Assembly (NCBI GenBank): GCA_015680685.1
Contig: MNCI01026687.1
Location: 1-64,000, forward strand
DNA length: 64,000 bases
Source of the DNA: Gnetum montanum
Lineage: Eukaryota > Streptophyta > Gnetopsida > Gnetales > Gnetaceae
Reading direction: 5' to 3'
Shown: piece by piece, positions 33,429 through 45,599 of the stretch
Layout: every line of letters starts with the position of its first letter
Position numbering within the stretch: position 1 is the first letter of the stretch
Made by a program: the position numbers and the translations under genes
The notes under the pieces: model-generated
What the model was told of the DNA's origin: nothing
Database searches by the model: none
What the model saw: only the letters and a program-made list of their open reading frames with translations

Positions 33429-35316
33429 ATGAAAACTCATCCTTGAGTACAAACGAGGAACAAGTTCTTTACAAAATATATTAGGAGGTGTGGACTATTT
33501 GACTCATATGCAGAGTGACACAGAGAAAACAAACAAATATAGAAGTGCTCAAGCATACAACATTACAATTGTGTACAAAATTGGGTGTTCATGACAACAA
33601 GAAAGGACACCCATGAATCCAAAGGACATCCAACTGCTCTTGGCAATAGAAGAATGAGGGAAAGGTAGGAGAGATCTAGCGGTCATGAACAATCTCCCAT
33701 GACTGATATTGTTGCATCCTCCTTGGTGAAGACCATCCCGCTTCCTGTCCATGCTCCCCACTGCAATCACAACAAAATTAAGGATTAGTATATAAAGTAT
33801 AACATATGGTAGTTGAATACCTTATCTAGTTAGTGATTTTATCTAGCCTAGTTGTCATTGTGATAGAGTGGTTGCTTGATAGTGTTAGTGGAAAGACTGA
33901 CGAATGGGTTAAGTAAGAGAAGCGGTCCATAAAATTCAAAGAAAGCTTAACACAAGGAATACTGGAAAGAGGGTATAGAAATTCACAAAAACAATAATAA
34001 AAAGAAAAAACTCACTTAAAAATAGTTGTGAAGATGCATACAATTGGATGGCATAGATGGGGTAAATAAAAAGAATTTGCTTGTAATAATGTCCAAGGGT
34101 AAAGAACTTAACTTAACCAAACCAAAAGATATGCAAGTGGGTCCTCCTCAAAGTAGGCACAGGCCTTTTATGCCCTTGCATAACTTCAAACCAAGGAATC
34201 TGTGGGCTCCATGGATGATTAATGGTTATGGAAAGTTAAGTACAAAAACCCAAAAGTAACTGACTGAGAAACCAAACACATGAAACTAGAATATTGAATC
34301 AAAACATGAAACTAACAGTGAGGTGAGGCATGAAAAACATAGATGGCTGAGAGAGAGAATGGAATGGAGTTCCTAATTATGGTCACATAAAGTCCTTTGT
34401 GGATTTTTTGATTAAATGACTTAGTAGGATCCATCCTCGGTCCAAACCAAGACCAACCACTTTTAGTGACTTTGCATTGACATTCTAAGACTTGTCCATC
34501 CCCTAAGACACAAGAATGTTATTACAAAACAACCACTATTCCAAATTGGATAGAAAGTAGGAAGTGAGAAAGGGCCTTAGTTAGAGGAGATAAGACAAGT
34601 CCCATAACCAATGCTTGTAGCCCTTTTATTTGGTCTAAGGGGTGTGCTTTGAATTCCCATATTTTTTTTGAATGGAAACCACACCATGCAAGGACTTATT
34701 TGATTTCCTATTGTAAAATGACATAGAATGGTGAGAAGCTTACAAGAACACTCCTGAACACAGGAAAACAAAAAAGCACAAAGAATACCGCATCCCTTTA
34801 AAGCCACATCCTATCTAATCCTTTGATTTCTTCCTAATTCCAGAAACTACACAAGTCACCAATTTATTAAAGTTGCATTAATGAAGAAGGAACTACATGT
34901 TTCCAAAACAAGGAAAACCATAGAGTATGTGGATGGGTGGATGATGTGGACTTACTACCTATTACAAGAAAAGAACCCATGTCCCAGTCATTAGTAACAA
35001 CATTCAAAGTCAAAAACCAGACATCAACAATCAAATTACAAATAAAACATACCACTATCGTGTAGCACATTACCATTGTACTTGATATCTTATTAGCAGA
35101 AAAAGTAGAGAAATACATCAAACACAAGAAGATATAAAAGAAATTAAAAGATTATGCAATAATTATCAAATCTATTAATGATGGTGTAAAACAAAAACTT
35201 AGAAAAGATTAATAATTTGAAAAACAAAAAGATATAAAATAGATATGTAAAATAAAGAATATGAAAAAAAAATTGTAAAACCAAAAAGTCAAAAGACTGA
35301 GGAGTCATGTAAAGTG
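33429..35316 (-). other. element F 3' region
   Basis: Counterpart of 30751-32550. Contains a splice-acceptor-like site (AG at 33762-33761, preceded by 'tactaat' and 'ttttgttgtgattgcag'), an antisense 71-codon frame at 34044-34259 (plus), and a polypurine-tract-like copy at about 35334-35346. No protein recognised on the sense strand. Confidence 0.6.
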
Positions 35317-35499
35317 TTAGTATGGGTGGCCATCTCCCCCATGATTGAGTTGAAAGGGGGAGATCTGAAAGATTGAGTGTGGTTGTCCATTTGGCGAGAT
35401 GTTTGTTGAGTTGGTTGGCTTAGGCTCATGGAAAGGTTTTACTTGTTGGATGTTTACTAATTGTTTCTTGTCTAATCTATCAGGTTTGTAGATGATCAT
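35317..35499 (-). pseudogene. C-terminal end of pol, element F
   Basis: Sixty open codons from 'MIIYKPDRLDKKQLVNI' to 'PFQLNHGGDGHPY', homologous to 30568-30750 of E. Confidence 0.7.
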
Positions 35500-35736
35500 G
35501 GCCCCAAATGGAAAAGTCTCATCAATAATGTAAGGTCATTCCCACAACGTTTGAAATTTGGTTCGTTGGGGTACATGTGTAGGATTCCAATAGAGAACCT
35601 TATCTCTTGGTTGAAATTTGACTTTTCTTATTTTGAGGTCATGACATTTCTTATTAAATTCCTTATGCATTTCATTGGATGATAGGGCCATTAACTAATT
35701 TTCATCTAGCAAGTTGAGGTTCATTAATTGTTATTT

Positions 35737-36560
35737 CTATGCTAAACTTAGATTTAGGTCAAGGTCATAGGCTGTAGAGAGTGTATGAAGCTTGGATTGG
35801 ATGGGCAGTGTTGGAAGTTTTCCATACACGAGCTCATAAGGAGAATAACCTATGAGAAGCTTCCATGTGGAGCGATAAGCCCAAAGGGCATCATTTAATT
35901 TGGTGCTCCAATCTCTTTTGTATTTGCTAATGGTGCACGTTAGAATTTTTGTAATCTCCTGATTAGTGACCTTAGGTTGACCATTGGCTTGGGGGTGATA
36001 TGGTGTTGTGAGTTTATGCTCAACCCCTAAGTGTTGCATCAGTTTTTGGAAAGTGGCACCTATAAAATGAGTTCCATTATCAGAAATTAATGCATGAGGT
36101 ACACTAAACCTATTTATGATATTTTGTTGTACAAACCAAGAAGAAGTGGTGGATGTACAGTTGGTGATGGCTGCTACTTTTGCCCACTTGGTGCAATAGT
36201 CAACTACGACTATGATATATGCCTTTCCATTTGATAAAGGTGCAATGAGATTGATAAAGTCAATGCCCCAAATATCGAATAGCTCAAGAGGTTGAATCCA
36301 TTGTTGTGGCCCCTCCATTCGAGATGCCATTCCACTATTCCTCTAGCAATGATCACCAGCATGGACAAATTGGTATGCATCCCCAAATATTTTTGGCCAA
36401 TAATATCCTACCATGAGGATCTTTATGGCTGTGCATCTCCTAGCATAATGGCCTCCAAAAGGGCCTTCGTGAACATCCTAAAGAATGTGTAGTTGATCCT
36501 TATTGAGGACACACCAATGTACTAGGCCATCGGAATAGACTTTGTAAAGGTTTCCATTAA
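35737..36560 (-). pseudogene. integrase, element F (best-preserved pol domain in the window)
   Basis: An open stretch of 197 codons (36330-35737) carries the catalytic triad in context: 'FDIWGIDFI', 'HALISDNGTHFIGATF' and 'HPQANGQPKVTNQEITKIL', so D, D and E are all present. Then come 'DALWAYRSTWKLLIGYSPYELVYGKLP' and the end of the core. Upstream to about 36560 the zinc-binding HHCC region is recognisable but mutated and contains a stop. The GPY/F-like tail is represented by the segment at 35317-35499. Confidence 0.87.
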
Positions 36561-36869
36561 TTTCCATGAAATGCTTGACTCAGTGAAGAAACTGTTGTTT
36601 CTTTCTAGTGTCTAGCCCTTACGGCAGTTCTTGCTTAAGCAGATAAGTGAGGATGATGTCATACCATTTTGGTTCATTGGGCATTTATGCATTAATAGCC
36701 CTTGCAAGGAGAGATTTGTTAGGAAATTGATCAGATAAGGGGCTTTCTTTCTTCTTGTTGTCCCATATTAGTCATGATAAGTGATCCACAACCACATTCT
36801 CCACACCTTTTCGATCTACCATCATGAGATCAAACTCTGCAAAATCATGGACCACTGTATGACACAGGG

Positions 36870-38000
36870 GCTTACCATTAGTTTATTCATTAGAAATCTA
36901 ATGGCACTATGATCTATGTGCACAAACACTTTATAGCCAAGCATGTAGTGCCTGAACTTCTCTAATGTGAACATCACTGCCATCAATCCCTTTTCTGTGG
37001 TGGTGTAGTTCAGTTATGTACCTGCAATACTTCAAGTTACACAGTGAATGTAATATGGATGTTTTTTATCATCCATATGCATAAGCACTACCCCCAAAGC
37101 ATAATTTGATGCATCAATCATCCCATGAAATAGCCTAGACCAATTGGGTGCTTGAAGAATTGGAGTTTCAACAAGCTTCTACTTCAATTGCTAAAATGTT
37201 GTTTCACATGCAAGGGTCCAAATAAATGATGCATCCTTCTTTGTCAATTCCACTAATGGCTTGGCAATTTTGAAAAAATTCTCAATGAAGAGTTGATAGT
37301 AGCCAGTATGACCAAGGAATGATCACACTTCTTTAACTATTTTAGGTTGGTGGGTTATTCTTTGGATGACCCTTATTTTTTCAAGAACCACCTCGATTCC
37401 TGCTTTTGAGATATGGTGCCCCAAGACTACACCTTTCTAGACTATAAGATGGCTCTTTTGCCAATTGAGGTAGAGGTTTGTTTCAACACATCTCTTCAAC
37501 ACCTACTCAAGATTGTCCAAGGCTTACTCGAACATAGCTCTGTAGGTAGAAAAGTCATCTATGAAGACTTCTACCCCATTACTGATTTGTTGTTGGAAAA
37601 TGCTAAGCACTAATCATTGAAATGTTGCTAAGGCATTGCATAGACCGAATGGCATCTAATGGTAAGCAAAAGTCCCCCAGGGACTTGTGAAACTTATCTT
37701 TTTCTAGTCCTCTAGTGCAATTTGGATTTGGTTATAACCACTATAACTATCTAGAAAGCTATAATAGTAGTGCCTAGAAATGGTGTCCAACACTTGGTTG
37801 ATAAAAGGCAAAGAAAAATGATCTTTGAAAGTTACCATGTTAAGCAACCAGAAGTCAATGCACACCCACCATTTACCTCCTTTCTTGGGCATGATCACTA
37901 GTGGACTGACCCACTCACTATCTATGATAGGGTGGATGAATCCTTCCTTGAGGAGCTGTTCAATCTCCTTTTTGACAATCTACTTTAATTTGGGATTTAG
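36870..38000 (-). pseudogene. reverse transcriptase and RNase H, element F
   Basis: Minus strand, downward: 'MIMPKKGGKWWVCIDFWLLN' and 'FKDHFSLPFINQVLDTISRH' then 'FLDSYSGYNQIQI' (37898-37704). The catalytic box near 37560-37537 is 'FIDDFSTY', intact. RNase H lies at about 37110-36870. Stops and frameshifts separate the blocks. Confidence 0.83.
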
Positions 38001-38093
38001 ACGTCGTTAGAGTTGTTTCAGCTTAATGGCAAGGTCAGTGTATATCCAGTGCTGGCATATTCTTGGATCTATCCTAGTGAGCTTGGAATATGA

Positions 38094-38387
38094 CTAGGCA
38101 AAGGCTACTGACCATTTTTCCACAACCTTCATCAACATTTTCTTTTTTTCTGTAGCAAGCTTAATATTAATAATGACTGACCTTTCATTTTTCAAGAACA
38201 CGTACTTCATTCGAGCTGATAGTGTCTTCAATTCAAGGGGATCTTGTTTAAAATTGTCAGGAATCTCTAGCTCTCCCCAATTGACATCATCATTTACTCC
38301 TTTGGAGATCTGGTGATGAACTTGATTGAGTTCATCCATACTTGCAACATATGTATACATTAGGCCCTCAATAGGTTCCATGCACAA
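38094..38387 (-). pseudogene. protease-RT linker, element F
   Basis: A 97-codon open stretch: 'MCMEPIEGLMYTYVASMDEL', 'NWGELEIPDNFKQDPLELKT', 'KKMLMKVVEKW'. Homologous to 27580-27970 of E. Confidence 0.65.
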
Positions 38388-38483
38388 TGTATAGCTGCTA
38401 CAATTAGCTGTCAGCCACTAGATGCCTTCTTGTTTTATGGCTACTACGTACAAACATCTCTAAATTTCAGCTTTTGGAGCATA

Positions 38484-39010
38484 CTACTTGCATGCAAAGA
38501 TAGATGTTTGCTTTACTAACCATAACTTCTGCACATAATGGCACCCTGAATCACTGTACGCGATACATGGAACCCTATTTTTCTCAATCTTTCCAAATTC
38601 ATTTTCTTTTGATATCTCCAAGGAAAGATCTCTAATGTCCATTTTGGCATCAACAGTGCTTAACCACATCCTTTCCATAATAATTGGGAAGTCTCCCTTA
38701 CAGTTCTTCATCTTGATTACTAGGAAGTTAGTGGGATATGACCACCCAAAAGCGATGGTTACAATATCCTCTACCAGTCCCAATGGAATAGTGATGGATT
38801 GGCCTGCCAGTTCTAGTTGAATGTTACTCTTCTTTAAGGGAGGAAGGTTCCACATTATGTACATCTCATGTAAGATCATATGAATACCAAATCTATAGTC
38901 AAGAATAGCTTTACAAGACTCATTCCATGTAATTTTCAAATATACTAGGGAACTCCCAGGATCAACTAACTTTTTAGGTAGGTTACCAGCTCAAATCCAA
39001 TCAGATACAA
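38484..39010 (-). pseudogene. aspartic protease domain, element F
   Basis: 'KAILDYRFGIHMILHEMY' is the catalytic box with S-G lost. 'QSITIPLGLVEDIVTIAFGW' and 'FPIIMERMWLSTVDAKMD' follow. Open for 151 codons at 38939-38484 but inactive. Confidence 0.78.
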
Positions 39011-39199
39011 CATGGGTCAACATTATAGTATGGATTTGAGAAGAATTTTGGTTTGAAGGGGACTTGGAAGAAGGTGAGACAGAGGAAGGTGGAGGAGTAG
39101 GATTACCAACCATTGATGTATCTGACGGCTAGGGTGGACTACAAGGTCAAAAAAAGGTTCTTTTCTTTATTCGTGGTTCCAACCCACTTGGTGGGTTAA

Positions 39200-41523
39200 T
39201 CGATTGTAGATTAACCACCCTCATAGCATTTCTTTACTATGGTTGGATAGGTAGTTCACCCTACATGGATGGAGTAGGTGGTAGCTATGCAATAGATGGA
39301 GGAGTAGGTGTAGGAACAAGAGGTGCATGAATATAGTAGGTGGCATCCCTCCTTGGATAGGGTGATTGGTACACTTTAGGAGGATAGTGGTGAGGTTGGT
39401 AAGCAACAACATGAACAGAGGAATCCTGTGGAGATGAAGGTTGTTGAATATAGTAACCATAGGAATCTAGTTGCTAGTAAGGGTACTAATATCTTGGAGG
39501 TGGCAACGCCCATAATTGTGGTTACTACCACTGCTGGTATAATTCGTAGGGTTGCGGTGGAGTTCCACTTGGATAGTACTACTATGGTTGGTGGAACTAT
39601 TGAGGATTGCCTTGTGGATAAGGAAATATTTTGGGTGTTTGCCTTTGTGCAAGTCGTGGATGTAAGGCATACATCATAGATTTCTACAAGTGTGACACAA
39701 CTAGGCAACATCCCTTAGGATGTTCATACTGACAGATGTCACAACCGCCATCATCATCTAAGTCACTATCTATAGCCATCTCTATCATAGCCATTTTACC
39801 CTTACCCTTAGCTATGGTATGTTCAGCTTTCTTACGTCTCTGGTGCTCACACTCACCACTTTGCTCCTTGGACTCTTCAAAAATTTTTAAGACAACCTGA
39901 AACCCATTGTCCATGGAGTCCCATAATTGATCAACCTTAGCCGTGATTTCTGATTACAATTTTTGGAGTGGCAAGGTTTTTTGATTAGCCACCTCATCTC
40001 TGGTTAATTCATCCTCAATATCATAAAATCGAACCCCCCTTTTATGGATAGAAGGGTCCTTGTTTTATTCCTCTGCACTTTCTTGTTTTCTCAATTCTCC
40101 CTCCTCCTTGGCTACTTGCTTAATTAATTTTTGGATCTGATAGGTACTTAACTCTATTAATCTTCCTTGAGCATAGACACCAATGGTTTTCCTTATTTCA
40201 AACCATAACCCATCTATGATATGGTGAAGCTATTCAAGTTGAGAGTATCCATGGCCAAGGCACCTATGCAACAGAGAGTAGTATCGGCCAATAGCGGCAT
40301 CCAAGGGCTCATGGTTTCCTTGTTTCCACCCTTACATCTACTTCCTTAGATTGGATATTGGGGAGTATGTTTGATATTTTTCATTAAATAATTCCAACAT
40401 CGTACTCCACCACCAAAATTAATTCTAGTTCCAAGGATTAGTACCAATTTTCTGCTTTCTTTATGAGTGTCTTTGGAAATAATTTCAGCTTTTGCTAATC
40501 ACTTTCAATATTCTACAAGGCACATGCATCTTGAAAGGCCTAAAGATGATTTTGTGGATTAACATCATATCCTCCCTCAAATTGAGGGATGTTGTTCATG
40601 TTTAACCTTTTTATTTTTCCATCTTTCATGTGCCTTGTTGGAATCCTCACAACCTTTGCAATGTTCAACATGCCCCAAGTGGCAAGTAGAGGTTCATCAA
40701 GGTCATGGTGATGATGCCTATGATGTTCTCTATTAGCCCTTCTTTCTTGATGATGGGCCTCTTTATATTGTCCATGTCTTTAGTCACGACTATCCCAATG
40801 GTTCCTTCTATTGTTCTGGTCTTGTCAGTCATCTCCATCATGATTATTTCTTATGCAACCACAATCTGAACCAAATGAAGAAGAAGATGATGATGAAGGG
40901 TAAGAAGAAGGGGAACTTGCTTCTCACTGACACCTATCACCCTTCCTTCGATACTCACAACCATGATTGCAATCATGATCTCCTTTTTTCCTGTTATCCT
41001 GACTTACCTCTCCAGATCCATTTTTATTGTTGGATCCATTTTGACTAGAACTTGGATTAAGAATTGTGGATTGTACATTCTAGTTGAGGGCTCCCTGAAC
41101 AAAGTTAAGAAGAGGAGAATCCCTAAAAAAGTAGTTGCCTCTATCAAATGGGCCAAGTGGAGGTGGAAAAGTATTTGATCCTTTGCCCTTCACAAGCTCG
41201 TGTTGGTGCTCCAACTGACAATCCCTTAATCTTTGTTTTTCAGTGGGATGATAATCCCTTAAGTCAGGATCTCACATCTCATATTCTCCATGAAGATGTT
41301 GAAGCCTGTGTCGTGAGAGCATTAGCTAGAGCATTACTGGAATAGATCAATTAGGTAACAACACAATGTTGCCTTCCATGTCGTACCACTGCAATAGTTC
41401 ATCTTGATGCAAGATGAAGGTGAAGTCGGGTACATACTCATTGGGATGAGCATATACCACCTTGTATTGTTGAGGCACCTAGACTACCTTGGGCAGAGAT
41501 GGGATCCTATTAGAAGAAGACAT
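39200..41523 (-). pseudogene. gag polyprotein, element F
   Basis: Start ATG at 41523-41521 ('MSSSNRIPS'), with 'VVYAHPNEYVPDFTFILHQDE' soon after. Basic serine-rich stretch about 40950-40740, capsid-like gag domain about 40640-40180, acidic coiled segment 39914-39684 ending in the zinc-knuckle-like 'CDICQYEHPKGCC' (both Cys kept), then a proline/glutamine-rich tail. Many stops. Confidence 0.8.
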
Positions 41524-41670
41524 TTTGTGTTAATGAACTTATAGGTAGTGTGCAGTTAAGGTTTAATTTAATTATGATTCCAATTTTTGTTTACATAAGA
41601 TTTGACTCTTAAGGTTTGAACAATGAGGTTACTAAGTTTCACTTTGTTTAAATAGCGCACATAGAACTAC

Positions 41671-41691
41671 AGTCATTGGCAACGGTGCCAA
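41671..41691 (-). promoter_or_regulatory. primer-binding site, element F (tRNA-Asp type)
   Basis: The minus strand reads TTGGCACCGTTGCCAATGAC next to LTR2. TGGCACCGTTGCC differs at one base from TGGCGCCGTTGCC, the complement of the plant tRNA-Asp(GTC) 3' end. Confidence 0.85.
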
Positions 41692-42535
41692 TGATGAGTG
41701 GCAAGGTACCCCTACATCCAACTATACGAATCATAGGTGTTCATGTGCGATCTGGTCAAATTTTGTAGACTATAATTACTAAGTATGCTAGAGCTAAATA
41801 GTGTGTGCATGTTGTCTGTTCATTGTCTTCCTAGTCCCACTTGTGGAATGCAATTGTATGGTTAAGTGTGAATGAGGTGTAAGATTTTTATTATTTTGTA
41901 TTTTTATCAAATTACTCACCTAGAATAAGAATAAAAGTAAGAGTGATTACATGCTAAGTAAACTATGGTCTAATCTAGCCTAACACAAGAAACCATTCCC
42001 ACTTCCCAGACACATCCTAAACTTTATGTAAACACTGATGGGTTGTCAAATGCTAATCATTTCTAAGCTACCAACTGTCACACGTATGTTTGAAGGGGTC
42101 ATGTTTATGTATTTTAATGAGTTTCTTGATTAATCAAAATTAATTACTACATAAATAACATTAATGTAAATTGCATAAAATCACAATATATAAATCCATA
42201 AGAAGAAAAGTCTTAGGTGCTACAAGGAATGAATCAAAGAGTTTGTCTTTATTGCCAACACAATGCTGTGTTTAGATACATCAATTCTTGAATAAAGATC
42301 CATTCACACTTAGACCTCCTATTGCAGGCACTTGGAAAATATTCTAACTCTCAAATAAAAAAACTACAAGAGTTTCACTACTTGACTGCCAAAAAATACT
42401 CTCAATTGTGTGCCCCAGGGCTGTATTTATAGACCCAGGAGTAACCCTACAATATCGCATCTTAGGCCATGATATCAAGTATGTAATATCACAGCCACTC
42501 CGATATCAAAGTGTATGAAAAAACATGATTTATCA
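41692..42535 (-). repeat. element F LTR2 (shared internal LTR)
   Basis: TGATGAG to TTATCA. It is the 5' LTR of the complete body to its left and is followed on its right by a polypurine tract and 3' region, i.e. it is also the 3' LTR of a second, partial body. Confidence 0.9.
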
Positions 42536-43788
42536 TACCCCACAACTGAATGAAAACTCATCCTCAAGTACAGAAGAGGAACAAGTTCTTTACAAAATAT
42601 ATTAGGAGATGTGGACTATTTGACTGACATGTAGAGTGACATAGAGAAAATAGACAAATACGGAAGTGCCTAATCCTACAACATTATAATTATGTACAAA
42701 AGTGGGTGTTCATGACAACAAGAAAGGACATCCACAGATCCAAAGGACATCCACAGATCCAAAGGACATCCAACTCCTCTTGGCAATAGAAGAATGAGGG
42801 AAAGGTAGGAGAGATCTAGCGGTCATGAACAATCTCCTGCGAGTGATATTGTTGCATCCTCCTTGGTGAAGACCATCCCGCTTCCTGTCCATGCTCCCCA
42901 CTGCAATCACAACAAAATTAAGGATTAGTATATAAAGTATAACATATGGCAGTTGAATACCTTGTCTAGTCACTGATTTTATCTAGCCGAGTTGTCATTG
43001 TGATAGAGTGGTTGGTTGATAGTGTTAGTGGAAAGATTGACGAATGGGTTAAGTAAGAGAAGCGGTCCATAAAATTCAGAGAAAGCTTAACATAAGGAAT
43101 ACTGGAAAGAGGGTATAGAAATTCACAAAAACAATAATAAAAAGAAGAAACTCACTTAAAAATAGTTGTGAAGATGCATATAATTGGATGGCATATATGG
43201 GGTAAATAAAAAGAATTTGATTGTAATAATGTCTAAGAGTAAAGAACTTAACTTAACCAAACCAAAAGATATGCAAGTGGGTCCTCCTCAAAGTAGGCAC
43301 AGGCCTCTTATGCCCTTGCATAACTTCAAACCAAGGAGTCCATGGGCTCCATGGATGATTAATGGTTATATAAAGTTAATTACAAAAATCCAAAAGTAAC
43401 TGACTAAGAAACCCGACACATCAAACTAGAACATTGAATCAAAACATGAAATCAGTAGTGAGGTGAGGAATGAAAAGCATAGATGGATGAGAGAGAGAAT
43501 GGAATGGAGTTCCTAATTATGGTCACATGAAGTCCCTTATGGATTTTGTGATTAAATGACTTTGTAGGATCCATCCTCGGTCTGGACCAAAACCAACCAC
43601 TTTCAGTGACTTCACATCGACATTCTAAGACTAGTCCATCCCCTAAGACACAAGAATGCTCCCACAAAACAACCATCATGCCAAATTAGAGAGAAAGTAG
43701 GAAGTGAAAAAGGACCTTAGCTAGAGGAGACAAGACAAGTCCCATAACCAGTGCTTGTAGCCCTTTCATTTGGTCTAAGGGATGTGCT
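42536..43788 (-). other. partial second body of element F (3' region only)
   Basis: Aligns with 33414-34655 of the first body, including the polypurine tract, the acceptor site (complement of AG at 42901-42902) and an antisense 71-codon frame (43184-43399, plus). It breaks at 'ggtctaagggatgtgct' and joins LTR3 directly, so gag, pol and the primer site are gone. Within it, 'ccacagatccaaaggacat' is duplicated at 42730-42770. Confidence 0.75.
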
Positions 43789-44607
43789 CCTACACCCAAC
43801 CATATGAATCACAAGCATTCACATGCAATATAGTTGAATTCCACAATCTATAATTACTAAGTACGCTAGAGCTAAACAGTGCATGCATGTTGTTCATTCA
43901 TTGTCTTTCTAGTCCCACTTGTGGAATGAAATTGTATGGTTAAGTGTGACTGAGGCATAAGATTTTTATTATTTTGTGTTTTTATCAAATTATTTGCCTA
44001 GAACAAGAATAAAAGTAAGAGTTATTAAATGCTAAGTAAACTATGGTCTAATCTAGCCTAACACAAGAAACCATTTCCACTTTCCAGACACATCCTAAAC
44101 ATTGTGTAAACACTATTGGGTTGTCAAACGCTAATCATTTTTAAGCTACCAAGTGTCACATGTATGTTCGAAGGGGTCGTGCTTGTGTATTTTAATGAGT
44201 TGGTTGATTAATCAAAATTAAGTACTACATAAATAGCATTAATATAAATTGCATAAAATCACAATATATAAATGCATAAGAAGAAAAGTCTCAAGTGTTG
44301 TAAGGAATGAATCCAAGAGTTCATCTTTATTGCCAACACAATGGTGTGTTCAGGTACATTAATGCTTGAATAAAGATCCGATCATACTTAGACCTCCTGC
44401 TACGAGCACTTGGAAAATATTCTAACTCTTAAATGAACAAACTGCAAGAGTTTCACTACTTGACTATCAAAAACTACTCTCAATCATGTGCCCAAGGGCT
44501 ATATTTATAGACCCAAGAGTAACCCTGTGATATTGAATGTACAATATCGTGTACCCGATATCGCGGCCACTTCAATATCAAAGTGTATGAAAAAACATGA
44601 TTTATCA
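43789..44607 (-). repeat. element F LTR3, missing its terminal 21 bases
   Basis: Begins at 'cctacacccaac', without TGATGAGTGGCGAGGTACC, because the internal deletion ended inside the LTR. Ends TTATCA at 44607 followed by the CCTCC duplication. Confidence 0.85.
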
Positions 44608-44612
44608 CCTCC
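44608..44612. repeat. target-site duplication CCTCC, right copy (element F)
   Basis: Exact partner of 32551-32555. Confidence 0.93.
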
Positions 44613-44685
44613 TAATATATTTTGTAAAGGACTTGTTCCTCTTCTTCTATACTCGAGGATGAGTTTTCATTTAGTCGTGGGGCTA
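44613..44685 (+). promoter_or_regulatory. element E 3' region end with polypurine tract
   Basis: Continues element E after F. The last 15 bases ('tttagtcgtggggcta', about 44670-44685) are the polypurine tract flush with the 3' LTR. Confidence 0.75.
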
Positions 44686-45538
44686 TGATAAATCATGTTT
44701 TTCATATGCTCCAATATCGGAGTGGCCACGATATCAAGTACATGATATCGAGTATGCAATATTGCGGTCCAAGATGTGATATTGTACATTCAATATCGCA
44801 GGGTTACTCTCAGGTCTATAAATATAGCCCCAGGGCATACAATTGAGGGTATTTTTTGGCAGTCAAGTAGCAAAACTCTTGCAGTTTGTCCATTTGAGAG
44901 TTAGAATATTTTCCAAGTGCTCGCAGTAGGAGGTCTAAGTGTGATTGGATCTTTATTCAAGCATTGACGTACTTGAACACACCTTTGTGTTGGCAACAAA
45001 GATAAGCTCTTTGATTCACCTTGTAGCACTTGAGACTTTCTTTCTTATGCATTTACATATATTATGATTTCATTCAATTTACATTCATGCTATTCATTCT
45101 ACAATTAATTTTGATTCTTTAAGCAACTAATTAAAATACATAAGCATGATCCCTTCAAACATACGTGTGACACTTGGTAGCTCAGAAATAGTTAGCGTTT
45201 GACAACCCAGTAGTGTTTACACAAAGTTTAGGAATGGTTACTTGTATTAGGCTAGATTAGATCATAGTTTTCTTAGCACTTAATCACGCTCACTTTCATT
45301 CTTGTTCTAGGTAAGTAAATTGATAAAACACAAAATAATAAAAATCTTACACCTCAGTCACACTTAACCATACAATTACATTTCACAAGTGGGACTAGGA
45401 AGACGATGAATGGACAACAAGCACACATTGTTTATCTCTAGTGTACTTGGTAATTAAAGTTTACAAAATTCGACCATATCGCATGTGAATGCTTGTGATT
45501 TGTATGGTTAAGCTTAGGGGGTACCTCGCCGCTCATCA
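44686..45538 (+). repeat. element E 3' LTR
   Basis: TGATAAATCATG to CTCATCA. U3 palindromes ('cgatatc', 'caatatcgc') at 44710-44810, TATAAATA at 44817-44824. The poly(A) signal position reads 'aacaaag', a mutation relative to the 5' LTR. Confidence 0.92.
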
Positions 45539-45543
45539 GGAAT
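45539..45543. repeat. target-site duplication GGAAT, right copy (element E)
   Basis: Exact partner of 23497-23501. Confidence 0.92.
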
Positions 45544-45599
45544 AAACACATAACATTAGAAAAAAAATATTTTTCTTTAAAATTGTACCAATATCATAT

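Larger units (their letters stand above)
32556..44607 (-). mobile_element. element F: Ty3/gypsy element with three LTRs, nested in element E
   Basis: Minus strand, flanked by exact CCTCC. From left to right: LTR1 (32556-33413), a complete body (33414-41691), LTR2 (41692-42535), a partial body of 3' region only (42536-43788), and LTR3 (43789-44607, lacking its first roughly 21 bases). LTR1 to LTR2 spans about 10 kb, the length of element E. The single pair of target duplications around all three LTRs indicates a tandem array formed by unequal recombination and then an internal deletion, rather than two insertions. Confidence 0.85.
23502..45538 (+). mobile_element. element E: complete autonomous-type Ty3/gypsy element, split by element F
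   Basis: Plus strand with exact GGAAT duplications 22 kb apart. Removing F (32556-44607) and one CCTCC copy leaves about 10 kb: 5' LTR, tRNA-Asp primer site, gag, protease, linker, RT, RNase H, integrase, a 3' region, a polypurine tract and a 3' LTR. The order protease-RT-RNase H-integrase is that of Ty3/gypsy (Metaviridae), and the pol motifs resemble the Athila group. No envelope-like gene is recognisable. Many stops and frameshifts make it inactive. Confidence 0.92.
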
